NCBI GenBank assembly: GCA_016719535.1
Contig: JADJYX010000001.1
Location: 558,001 to 622,000 of the forward strand
Reading direction: 5' to 3'
DNA length: 64,000 bases
DNA from: Rubrivivax sp.
Lineage (GTDB): Bacteria; Pseudomonadota; Gammaproteobacteria; Burkholderiales; Burkholderiaceae_C
The notes under the pieces were generated by a model. That model made no database searches. It saw only the letters and a program-made list of their open reading frames with translations, and was not told the DNA's origin. Positions 1-7,389 of this stretch are shown piece by piece. A program made the position numbers and the translations under genes. Each line of letters begins with the position of its first letter. Within the stretch, counting starts at the first letter, position 1.

Positions 1-36
1 CAGGGACAGGGCGGCTTGTCGGCGCGTGAGGTTCAT
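1..36 (-). CDS. N-terminus of a probable exported protein (cut by window edge)
   Basis: Only the first 12 codons are inside the window (MNLTRRQAALSL). The RR followed by a hydrophobic start looks like the beginning of a signal peptide, as in Bug/TctC-type receptors or Tat substrates, but the product cannot be named. An AGGAG ribosome binding site sits about 6 nt before the ATG, and the ATG overlaps the stop of the GntR gene (ATGA). It is therefore the second gene of a GntR-led operon and probably the regulated function. Confidence 0.55.
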   Translation of the reverse strand, partial: MNLTRRQAALSL

Positions 37-788
37 CGGGTTGCTCCTGCAGGGGTGGCGGATGCCGGTGACGAGGAAAGGGATCGGACGAAGCGCTCGG
101 TGACCTGGGCGCCGCGCTGCATGTGCGACGACAGCTCGGCCAGCATGGCGGCCAGGTCGTCGCCCAGCGCCAGGCGCACGTAGCGATCGTGGCTGTCGCG
201 CTTCGGGCCGCGCGCGCCATGCGCCCGGTGGTGCGCGGCCCAGTACAGCTGCAGCCGGCCGCGCAGGCTGGCCCAGGTGCGCTGCAGCAGGCGGTGGCCG
301 CTGGCCTCGTAGACCAGGCCGTGCAGGGCCAGCTCGGCGTCGATGCAGGCGGCGTCGTCGCCGCGGTCGATGGCGGCGGTCAGCGCGGCGTGGCGGCGTT
401 TCAGCTCGCGCCGGAAGGCGGCGTCGCGCCGCGGCCAGGCCTGCTCGAAGGCAAAGCGCTCGAGCGTGATCCGCATCGACTGGATCTCGTGCAGGTCGTC
501 GACCGAGAGCTCGGTGACATGCGTGCCGGTATAGGGCACGGTGACGATCAGCCCTTCCTCCACCAGCTGGCGCAGCGCCTCGCGCAGCGGCGCGCGGCTG
601 ACGTCGAACTGCTGGGCCAGCGCGGTTTCCACCAGCGCGCTGCCGGGCGGCAGCTCGCCGCTGAGGATGGCGCGGCGCAGCCGTTCGACGATGTGGGCGC
701 GGAAGGTGGCCTTGGGCACGCGCGCCAGCGGCAGGGCCGGGCTGCTGCCGGGGGCAGCGATGTCGAGCGTGGGTGCGGGGCTGGTCAT
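33..788 (-). CDS. GntR-family (FCD/FadR-type) transcriptional regulator
   Basis: The 251-residue protein has an N-terminal winged helix (about residues 30-90; the LREALRQLVEEGLI stretch is the typical GntR recognition-helix and wing-entry region). An all-helical FCD ligand domain follows, with Asp/His residues suited to metal binding. Such regulators normally repress an adjacent catabolic or transport operon until an organic acid effector binds. I chose the ATG at 786-788 because homology starts there and the palindrome at 801-814 lies just upstream. The stop overlaps the next gene by ATGA, so the regulator and that exported protein are co-transcribed. The effector is unknown. Confidence 0.88.
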   Translation of the reverse strand: MTSPAPTLDIAAPGSSPALPLARVPKATFRAHIVERLRRAILSGELPPGSALVETALAQQFDVSRAPLREALRQLVEEGLIVTVPYTGTHVTELSVDDLHEIQSMRITLERFAFEQAWPRRDAAFRRELKRRHAALTAAIDRGDDAACIDAELALHGLVYEASGHRLLQRTWASLRGRLQLYWAAHHRAHGARGPKRDSHDRYVRLALGDDLAAMLAELSSHMQRGAQVTERFVRSLSSSPASATPAGATR

Positions 789-800
789 GGGTCGATGATC

Positions 801-814
801 GATTGTCGACAATC
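801..814. promoter_or_regulatory. Perfect palindrome, likely GntR operator
   Basis: GATTGTCGACAATC is a perfect 14-bp palindrome centred 20 bp upstream of the GntR start codon. Its core TTGTCGACAA matches the general TTGT-N-ACAA style of FCD-type GntR operators. The position suggests autoregulation of the regulator and of the exported-protein gene behind it. Confidence 0.6.
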
Positions 815-909
815 TAGCGCAGACCCGGGCCCGCTGCAAGCGGGCGCAGCCGCTCGCAGGCGGCCGCACGGCTTGGATCGGGTCCGGTCCGCTGCCGATC
901 CGCCGCGGC

Positions 910-2193
910 TCAGCGCGCCGGTACCCGGCTCGCCAGCGGTGGCGGCTCGAAGCCGGGCACGAAGCGGCAGCCGCCGCTCCACCCGTCGCGCGCCGCCAGT
1001 TCGCCGCAGCGCTGCGCAATGCCGGCCGGCGTGGGCTTGTCGCCACGGTCCACCCAGGCCAGCAGCGCCTCGAACAGCGGCGGATAGGTGGCGTCGCCCA
1101 GGTAGCTGTGCTCGCGGCTGTCGACGTAGGTCTTCACCAGCCGATCGCCGCTGCCGGCTGACGTCATCGTCTCGCGGAAGCTGTGCTTGAGCTCGACGAA
1201 GGCGGTGGCGTCGCCGATGCCATGCGTCGTCAGCACCGGCACGCCGATGCGGCCCTGCGGGTCGGTGTCGGCGGCGAAGCGCGCGCGCGCCGCCGGGTCG
1301 GCCGCGTAGCGCGGCACAAGGGCATTCAGCGCCGCGTCGTCGCTGCTGCCGCGGTATTGCACACGCTGGTTGTCGAAGGGGTTGCCGCCGCCGGTGCGCC
1401 GCTGCGCGATGTCCTGGAAATGCCAGGTCGCCCAGTTGAGGTGGCCGAGCACCGAGCCCTCCGGGATGCGGATGACGTCGACGATCGTCTTCAGCCTTGC
1501 TGCCTGCTCCGGCGTGCGCTGCTCGGGGCGCTTGCGCACGCCCAGGCAGTCGTCGACGCGTGTGGCCAGTTCGGCGCGCGTCAGCTTCGACTCGGCGGGC
1601 AAGCCCATCCACAGCGGATAGGCCGGCTCGTCGGGCCGCGGGTGGTTGTTGCACAGCGCCTGGTAGACCGCGCGCAGGTCGAGCCGGAAGTCGTAGCTGC
1701 GCGCGCCGCCCAGCACGCCGCTGGTCAGCAGCACGCCGTCCCAGCTGCGCGGGTAGAGCTCGGCCGCGCGCGCGGCCACCATCGCGCCCCAGCTCTGGCC
1801 GTGCAGCAGGGTGCGCCGCGGCTTGGCCACGTGCTGCACGAAGATGCGGCGCACACGCTCGCTGTCCTCGGCGGCGCTGCCCACCGCCACGCCGCCCTGG
1901 CGGAAGACCGAGGCCGCCCAGGCATGGCCCAGCTTCACGGTGATGGCCCAGCGCGCAATGTCCTCGTCGGCGCGGCTGGCCCTGGGTTCGCCCAGCGTCG
2001 GGCCGCCATGCGCGTGCACGACGAGCACGCCGCTCCACTGCGCCGGCATCACCAGCAGCACATGCGCCCCCGCCGAGTCCTGGCCGCGCAGACAGCGCGC
2101 GCCGTCGGGCGTGCCCTTGGGGCAGGGCGTGGCCACCGGTGCCGGCTCGGCCGGGCCGGGGTCGGCGCCTGGCGTGGCGCAGCCGGCGAGCAC
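910..2193 (-). CDS. Alpha/beta-hydrolase, lipoprotein-like, leader interrupted by an amber codon
   Basis: This protein of about 427 residues carries the nucleophile elbow GQSWG, an HGG oxyanion-type motif near the N-terminus and a late His (SREHSYLG), as in secreted serine hydrolases or peptidase-like alpha/beta hydrolases. The substrate is unknown. Read upstream in frame, the gene would begin at the ATG at 2254-2256 with a classical lipoprotein signal (MTHASRALSLRR, then LAAPLLAIVLAGC), but codon 13 is TAG (2218-2220). The GTG at 2193 is the only downstream start before the lipobox, and it would give no working signal. The full start lies 12 bp after the SGNH hydrolase stop, so the two form an operon. 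It is either a recent pseudogene, a sequencing error or a suppressed stop. Confidence 0.7.
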   Translation of the reverse strand: MLAGCATPGADPGPAEPAPVATPCPKGTPDGARCLRGQDSAGAHVLLVMPAQWSGVLVVHAHGGPTLGEPRASRADEDIARWAITVKLGHAWAASVFRQGGVAVGSAAEDSERVRRIFVQHVAKPRRTLLHGQSWGAMVAARAAELYPRSWDGVLLTSGVLGGARSYDFRLDLRAVYQALCNNHPRPDEPAYPLWMGLPAESKLTRAELATRVDDCLGVRKRPEQRTPEQAARLKTIVDVIRIPEGSVLGHLNWATWHFQDIAQRRTGGGNPFDNQRVQYRGSSDDAALNALVPRYAADPAARARFAADTDPQGRIGVPVLTTHGIGDATAFVELKHSFRETMTSAGSGDRLVKTYVDSREHSYLGDATYPPLFEALLAWVDRGDKPTPAGIAQRCGELAARDGWSGGCRFVPGFEPPPLASRVPAR

Positions 2194-2217
2194 GATCGCC
2201 AGCAGCGGCGCCGCCAG

Positions 2218-2220
2218 CTA
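2218..2220 (-). other. In-frame TAG inside a lipoprotein signal peptide
   Basis: On the minus strand the codon between the n-region (residues 1-12 from the ATG at 2256) and the h-region of the hydrolase leader is TAG. The frame is otherwise intact on both sides, with the lipobox LAGC 12 codons later. CAG or TGG to TAG are the simplest single-base origins. Confidence 0.75.
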
Positions 2221-2268
2221 GCGGCGAAGGGACAGGGCGCGCGATGCGTGGGTCATGGCGTCAGGGCG

Positions 2269-3360
2269 TCAGGGCGTGCAGGGGCGGGCGCCGCGGGCCT
2301 TGGGCGAGGCATGCAGGCAGTTCAGGCGTTCGGCCGCATAGCCCGACGCCGCCAGCTGACGGCTGGCCACCTGCTGCAGCTGCAGCGCCTGGCGCGGGCC
2401 GATGCCGAGGTCGGCGGCGGCCTTTTCATTGGCGCCGAAGGATGCCGGGTCGATGCCGGTCAGCGCGCCGAACATCGTCAGTGCGCTCAGGTAGGCGCCA
2501 TGGCCGCTGGGGTGAAACTGGTCGTCGAACCAGAGGTCGACCTTCGTCGGGTCGGGCTCGTAGGGGTTGCGCACCGCCACGCCGTCCTGCACCGCGCGCA
2601 GAAACGCCTCGCCGACCGGCACCACGCCGGCAAAGCCGCCGTGGTTCATGGCGGCCTGGGCGTAGGCGGCGCGCAGGTCTTCGGTCATGCTCTCCAGCGG
2701 CTCGCCGGCATAGGGCGCGCCGGCCGGGTAGGTGAGGTCTGGGCGCGCCCAGGTCTGGTACAGGAACAGGCGCGCCTGCGGGTTGGCCTGCGGATTGGCG
2801 GGGATGTTGCGCAGCGTGTTGGTGCCGCCCGGGTAGAGGTCCCGCTCGCGGTAGCTGTGCGCGTCACCCACGGTCAGGAAGCGCGCGAGCTTGCCCACAT
2901 ACGCGTCGAACTGCGCAAAGTCGCCACCCGCACGGTTCACCGCCTCGGTGCTGTTGCCCTGCAGCACCACCACGTCCCAGCGATCCGAGGCCAGGTTGGC
3001 GCGCAGGTCCCAGCCGGCCGGGTTGGTATTGATCATGTGGCCGCGCAGCGTGGCGCCACCACGCAGCGAATGGCGCACGTCCATCGCCACGCCGGCCTGG
3101 TCGGCCAGCGCCTTCACGATGCCGGGCACGCCGCCCCAGGGCTGCGGCAGCAGCGGGTCGCTGCCCAACGGCTTGTCGATCGAGTTCTGCAGGTTGAGGT
3201 CGACGACGTTGCCGATGTTGTATTGCAGCGCCGGCGGGCGCGTATAGGTGAAGCTGTTGCCGACGAACAGCACCTTCAGCGGCTCGGCCGCGGCCGCCGC
3301 GGCCGCCGTGGTGGCAGCGGCCGCGAGCAGGCCGCACAGGGTCGCGAGCAGGTGGCGCAT
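2269..3360 (-). CDS. Periplasmic SGNH/GDSL-type hydrolase
   Basis: The 363-residue protein has an Ala-rich signal peptide (cleavage near residue 25). Block I is GNSFT (nucleophile Ser), VVVLQGNST fits the Asn-containing block, and DDQFHPSGHGAYL supplies the Asp-x-x-His of block V. SGNH hydrolases cleave esters of carbohydrates or lipids; the substrate here is not evident. It is divergently transcribed from the LysR gene and sits 12 bp upstream of the lipoprotein hydrolase, so two exported hydrolases probably share one message. Confidence 0.8.
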   Translation of the reverse strand: MRHLLATLCGLLAAAATTAAAAAAAEPLKVLFVGNSFTYTRPPALQYNIGNVVDLNLQNSIDKPLGSDPLLPQPWGGVPGIVKALADQAGVAMDVRHSLRGGATLRGHMINTNPAGWDLRANLASDRWDVVVLQGNSTEAVNRAGGDFAQFDAYVGKLARFLTVGDAHSYRERDLYPGGTNTLRNIPANPQANPQARLFLYQTWARPDLTYPAGAPYAGEPLESMTEDLRAAYAQAAMNHGGFAGVVPVGEAFLRAVQDGVAVRNPYEPDPTKVDLWFDDQFHPSGHGAYLSALTMFGALTGIDPASFGANEKAAADLGIGPRQALQLQQVASRQLAASGYAAERLNCLHASPKARGARPCTP

Positions 3361-3492
3361 GGTCTGGTCTCCGTGTCGATGGGGGATTGGCGCGGCACCA
3401 TAGTCACGGCCGAATCAGAGGTCAAATAGCTGCAAGACACCTTTTCCATATCATGTGCGTATGGCAGCAGGACTGCCGCACGGCCCTGCCCG

Positions 3493-4419
3493 ATGGACAT
3501 CCGACAGCTGCGCTATTTCCTCGCCGTTGCCGACGCCGGCCAGTTCACCGCGGCCGCGGCGGCGCTGGGCATGCAGCAGCCACCGCTGAGCCAGCAGATG
3601 CAGGTGCTCGAGCGCGAGCTCGGCCTGCGCCTGCTGCGCCGGCACGCCAAGGGCGTGACGCTGACCGAGGGCGGGCAGGTGCTGGCGCGCGACGCGCGGC
3701 GCCTGCTGGCCGAATTCGACGCGCTGGGCGATACGCTGCGCGCGCTGGCGCGCGGCCAGCAGGGCGTGCTGCACGTGGCCTTCACCAGTTCCGCCGCGGC
3801 GCACGGCTTCACGCCCGAGGCGCTGCGCGAATGCCGGCGCCGCCACCCCGCGATCGAGTGGGTCGTCAGCGAGCGCAACGCCGCCGACATCACCGACGGC
3901 GTGGCCGCCGGCCGGCTGCACTGCGGCTTCATCCGCGTGCCGGTGGCGCGGCCCGAGGGCGTCGAGTTGCGCACGCTGCTGCACGAGCCGGCGGTGGTGG
4001 CGCTGCCGCTGGACCACCCGCTGGCGCGCCGCCGCCGCGTGCGCCCCGAAGACCTGGATGGCGAGCCGGTGATCCTGGTGCGGCGCCCCGGCGCACCGGG
4101 GCTTTATGCCAACCTGCTGGCGCTGTGCCAGGCGCGCGGCGCGGTGCCGCGCGTGGTGGCCGAGGTCGACCGCATGATGACCAACCTCAACCTGGTGGCC
4201 GCCGGCGTGGGCCTGTCGGTGGTGCCGGCGTCGATGCAGGGCGCGCATGCGCAGGCCGTCACCTACCGGCCGCTGGCGCGCGACGCCGCGCTCGACGCCC
4301 CGCTGACGCTGCTGTACCGGCACGACCGCAACGAAGGCGCGCTGCGCAGTTTTGTCGACCTGGTCGAGGAACTGGCCGCCGCGCTGCCGGCCCGCAGCGC
4401 GCGGGCCAGGGCTGCATGA
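3493..4419 (+). CDS. LysR-family transcriptional regulator
   Basis: The 308-residue protein opens with the standard LysR helix-turn-helix (MDIRQLRYFLAVADAGQFT, then AAAALGMQQPPLSQQMQVLE). A two-lobed effector domain follows, with the usual LPLDHPLA and VPASM landmarks. It resembles regulators of the BenM/CatM style that respond to aromatic or organic acids, but the ligand cannot be read from sequence. It overlaps the downstream Bug receptor gene by ATGA, so sensor and solute receptor are one unit. The 130-bp gap to the divergent SGNH gene is the expected control region. Confidence 0.9.
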   Translation: MDIRQLRYFLAVADAGQFTAAAAALGMQQPPLSQQMQVLERELGLRLLRRHAKGVTLTEGGQVLARDARRLLAEFDALGDTLRALARGQQGVLHVAFTSSAAAHGFTPEALRECRRRHPAIEWVVSERNAADITDGVAAGRLHCGFIRVPVARPEGVELRTLLHEPAVVALPLDHPLARRRRVRPEDLDGEPVILVRRPGAPGLYANLLALCQARGAVPRVVAEVDRMMTNLNLVAAGVGLSVVPASMQGAHAQAVTYRPLARDAALDAPLTLLYRHDRNEGALRSFVDLVEELAAALPARSARARAA

Positions 4420-5372
4420 AGACCCGCCGCAGGCTGGTCGCCGGGGCGCTGGCTGTCGCGCTCGGCGTGCCGGCGCCGGCCGCCGCCTGGCCACCGGCGC
4501 GGCTGCGCCTGCTGGTGGCCTATCCGGTGGGCGGGCTCAGCAGCGAGGTGGCGCGTGCGCTGGCCGAGGTGCTGACGCGCCAGCTGGGTGTGCCGGTGAT
4601 CGTGGAACACCGGCCCGGCGCCGGCGGCACGCTGGCGATCGACGCCGTGGCGCGTGCGGCGGCCGATGGCGGCACGCTCGCCTTCTCGGCCATCACGCCG
4701 TTGACGCTGGCGCCGCTGCTCGGTCCGCTGCCCTACGACCCGCAGTCCGACGTGCAGCCGGTGATCGGCGTCATGGCCACCCCGGTGCTGGTGGTGGGCA
4801 CGCCGGCGCTGGCTGCGGGGGACTGGCCGGGGATGCTGGCGCTGGCCCGGCAGCGGCCCGGCGCGCTGCGCTGGGCGACCTCGGGCATCGGCACCACCGG
4901 CCACCTGGTGCTGGAGCGCGCCGCGGCGGCGGCGGGTGTCGCGGTCACGCATGTGCCGTACAAGGGCGGTGGCCAGCAGATCACCGATGCCTTGGGCGGC
5001 CAGTTCGAACTGCTGTCCACCAACCTGGCGCCGGTGCCGCTGCGCCATGTGCGCGACGGGCGGCTGCGTGCGCTGGCGGTGACCGGTGCGGGCCGCCACC
5101 CGGCCCTGCCCGAGGTGCCGACGCTGGCCGAACAAGGGCTGGCGGTGGCCAACCTGGTCTCGACCTTTGCGCTCTTTGCGCCCGGTGCCACGCCGCCGGC
5201 GCTGGTGCAGCGGCTCAACCGCGCGCTGGATGCCGCACTGGGTGATGCCGCGTTGCGCCGCCTGCTGCAGCAGGCCGACAACGAGGTGCTGGGTGGCAGC
5301 GCCCAGGCGCTGGCGCAGCGCATCGAGGGCGAGCGCGCGATGCACCGCAGCTGGCTCGCCCGGCCGCGCTGA
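4416..5372 (+). CDS. Bug-family tripartite tricarboxylate receptor (periplasmic)
   Basis: The 318-residue protein has a signal peptide cut near the AAA-W site (residue about 27). The Bug fold markers are VAYPVGG at the first loop, the VEHRPGAGG motif and HVPYKGGGQQ. Bug proteins bind small carboxylates or amides and either feed TctAB transporters or act as sensors; no tctA/tctB lies in this window, so an orphan sensor role is possible. The ATG overlaps the LysR stop, which decides the start. Confidence 0.88.
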   Translation: MKTRRRLVAGALAVALGVPAPAAAWPPARLRLLVAYPVGGLSSEVARALAEVLTRQLGVPVIVEHRPGAGGTLAIDAVARAAADGGTLAFSAITPLTLAPLLGPLPYDPQSDVQPVIGVMATPVLVVGTPALAAGDWPGMLALARQRPGALRWATSGIGTTGHLVLERAAAAAGVAVTHVPYKGGGQQITDALGGQFELLSTNLAPVPLRHVRDGRLRALAVTGAGRHPALPEVPTLAEQGLAVANLVSTFALFAPGATPPALVQRLNRALDAALGDAALRRLLQQADNEVLGGSAQALAQRIEGERAMHRSWLARPR

Positions 5373-5428
5373 GGCGGGGCACGCGCGCTGCGCGGACGCG
5401 GCCTGCAGGGCTGAGAGCGCATGCGCGC

Positions 5429-5545
5429 GGCCGTCTGCCATGCCTCGCGTCGCTCGGCAGCCACCCGCCCCGCGACTGCACGCGTCCGACGCGGCCCGGC
5501 CGCGGGCTGGGCATGACAGACGGCCCGGCCGCCACCCACCCCGCG
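5429..5545. repeat. Imperfect inverted and direct repeats in a 306-bp intergenic gap
   Basis: The gap 5373-5678 has no convincing gene. It contains a 16-bp inverted repeat with one mismatch (GGCCGTCTGCCATGCC at 5429-5444 against 5510-5525) enclosing about 65 nt. It also has a 14-bp direct repeat with one mismatch (CCACCCGCCCCGCG at 5461-5474 and CCACCCACCCCGCG at 5532-5545). The structure could fold in RNA, but there is no T-tract, so it is not a normal intrinsic terminator. Function unknown. Confidence 0.45.
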
Positions 5546-5678
5546 TCGGCTGCGCGCCACGGGCGTGCGTGGCGGTGGTCACGCCCGGGGCCGCGGCGTC
5601 GGACCACCGCCGTGCCCTCGCACCGGGACTGGCGGCCACGCGGCTATGCTGCGGCGACCCGCATGAAAGCAGCGCGCG

Positions 5679-6743
5679 ATGTCTGATTCCTGGTGGTGGT
5701 GGCTGCCGTTCGCCGCGGCGGCCTTGTGGTGGCTGGCCGGGCGGCCCGGCTGGCCGCGGCGGCGCGACGATGCCGCCACGCGGCCGGCGCGCCCCGACAT
5801 CCGCGCCCCCATCCTCGACGACGCTCGCCCGCCGGCACCGCCGCTGGTGCCGGTGCCGGCCGACGAAGACTCGGAAGCCGCCGCTGCCGCCGCTGCCGAG
5901 GTGGCGATGCAGGAAGCGCAGGCGAGCGCACGCCGTGAACTGGCCGCCCGCGACGCCGCCGAGCGCGAAGCGGCGGCCCGTGCCGCCGCACAGGCGGCGG
6001 CCGAACGTGAAGCGGCCGAACGCGCCGCGGCCGAGCGCCTGGCCGCCGAAGCCGCCGCCCGCCGCGAGGCCGAACGGCTGGCCGCCGAAGCCCAGCGCCG
6101 AGCCGCCGCATGGCAGGCCGAACGTGAGCGCGAGGCCGAGTCCCGTCGCCAGGCCGAAGCCGAGGCAGCCGCGCGCGCCGAAGCCGGGCGTCTCGAGGCC
6201 GAACGGCTGGACGCCGACAGGCGCGAGCGGCTCGAACAGGAGCGGCTCGAACAAGCTCGGGTCGAAGCGGAGCGCCTTGCCGCCGAGAGGCAGGCCGAAC
6301 GAGAGCGCGGGGCCGAGGCTGCGGCGGCCGCCCCGCCGCCTGCGCCCGCCGTGCCCCGCCGCGCCGGGCAGACGCTGGTGATGGTGGCCGACGATTCCAA
6401 GGTCGTGCGCGTCAAGACCAGCCGGCTGCTGGCGGCGCACCAGTTTCGTGTCGTGCTCGCCGAAGACGGCGCGCAGGCGCTGACGCTGATCGGCCAGGAA
6501 TCGCCGCAGGTGCTGATCACCGATGTCGAGATGCCCGGGCTCGACGGCATGGCGCTGACGCGCGCGCTGCGCGCCGACCCGCGCACCGCTGCCGTGCCGG
6601 TGGTGATGATCACCTCGGCCGACGACCGCCTGCGCGACGAGGCCGCCGCCGCCGGCGTGACGGTGCTGATGGGCAAGCCCTATACCGAGCAGGACCTGAT
6701 CGTCCATGTCGCGCGGCTGGCCGGCGTCAGCCTCGACGGCTGA
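5679..6743 (+). CDS. Membrane-anchored coiled-coil protein with C-terminal receiver domain
   Basis: The 354-residue protein has three parts. Residues 5-20 are a Trp-rich hydrophobic anchor, about 65-215 is an Ala/Glu/Arg-rich heptad-like coiled coil, and about 232-350 is a CheY-like receiver domain. The receiver keeps its acidic pair (VADDS), phospho-acceptor Asp (ITDVEMPG), switch Thr/Ser (MITSADD) and Lys (GKPYTE), so it should be phosphorylatable. There is no output domain, so it may relay phosphate or signal through the coiled coil. No histidine kinase is adjacent. The coiled-coil length could be inflated by low-complexity expansion. Confidence 0.85.
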   Translation: MSDSWWWWLPFAAAALWWLAGRPGWPRRRDDAATRPARPDIRAPILDDARPPAPPLVPVPADEDSEAAAAAAAEVAMQEAQASARRELAARDAAEREAAARAAAQAAAEREAAERAAAERLAAEAAARREAERLAAEAQRRAAAWQAEREREAESRRQAEAEAAARAEAGRLEAERLDADRRERLEQERLEQARVEAERLAAERQAERERGAEAAAAAPPPAPAVPRRAGQTLVMVADDSKVVRVKTSRLLAAHQFRVVLAEDGAQALTLIGQESPQVLITDVEMPGLDGMALTRALRADPRTAAVPVVMITSADDRLRDEAAAAGVTVLMGKPYTEQDLIVHVARLAGVSLDG

Positions 6744-6812
6744 GCGGCCGCTGCGCCCAGGGCCGGTGCAGGGCATCATCGAAGCCCTCCGGCTCCATCA
6801 CCACCGGCTGCC

Positions 6813-7373
6813 ATGAACCTGCTGAGCCATCTGCGCACCCAGGCACGCGCCAACCGCCTGGCCAACCACCGGCTGCAGCGGGCGATGGCCGCGCTGTCCG
6901 ATGCCGAGTACCGCGCGCCGCGCACCAGCTTCTTCCCGAGCCTGGCGGCCACGCTCGAGCACATCCTGTGGGTCGACCATTACTACCTCGACTGCCTGCA
7001 CGGCGTGCCCGGCGCCCGCGAACGCGCGCTGGCCTGGTCGCCGCCCGCCACGCTGGCCGCGCTGGCCGACGAGCAGGCGCGCAGCGACGAGCGCTTCATC
7101 GCCCTGCTCGACCAGGGCGACGTCGGCCTGCCCGGGCGCATCGTCGAGATGCCGCGCGCCGCTCATGTGCAGCGCGAGCCGCTGGCCAACGTCGTCGCAC
7201 ACCTGCTCAACCACCAGGTGCACCACCGTGGCCAGGCGCACGCCATGCTGGCCGGCACCGCGGTGAAGCCGCCGCAGCTCGACGAATTCCTGATGAGCAG
7301 CGAAGCCCACCTGCGCGGCGACGACCTGGCCGTCCTCGGCTGGACCGAGGCCGTGCTGTTTCCGGCCGACTGA
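6813..7373 (+). CDS. DinB-family protein
   Basis: The 186-residue, four-helix-bundle DinB-like protein has the metal-binding His set: one in HILWVDHYY and two in HLLNHQVHHRGQAH. DinB superfamily members are metal-dependent thiol transferases or stress proteins; the exact reaction cannot be assigned. It ends 16 bp before the proline-rich membrane protein gene, so they may be co-transcribed. Confidence 0.85.
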   Translation: MNLLSHLRTQARANRLANHRLQRAMAALSDAEYRAPRTSFFPSLAATLEHILWVDHYYLDCLHGVPGARERALAWSPPATLAALADEQARSDERFIALLDQGDVGLPGRIVEMPRAAHVQREPLANVVAHLLNHQVHHRGQAHAMLAGTAVKPPQLDEFLMSSEAHLRGDDLAVLGWTEAVLFPAD

Positions 7374-7389
7374 CGGGCGCCGGGCGTCG

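Noticed and set aside
1183..3429. A 748-codon open plus-strand frame across the hydrolase and SGNH genes
   Set aside because: Its product is His/Ala/Gly/Arg-rich without motifs; it is the antisense shadow of two recognisable genes in high-GC DNA.
3361..3492. LysR operator (T-N11-A) in the SGNH/LysR gap
   Set aside because: Several loose T-N11-A matches exist but none is symmetric enough to choose.
4263..6779. An 838-codon open minus-strand frame opposite the Bug and receiver genes
   Set aside because: Repetitive Gly/Phe/Arg composition mirrors the coiled-coil codons of the plus-strand gene; no ribosome binding site or domain.
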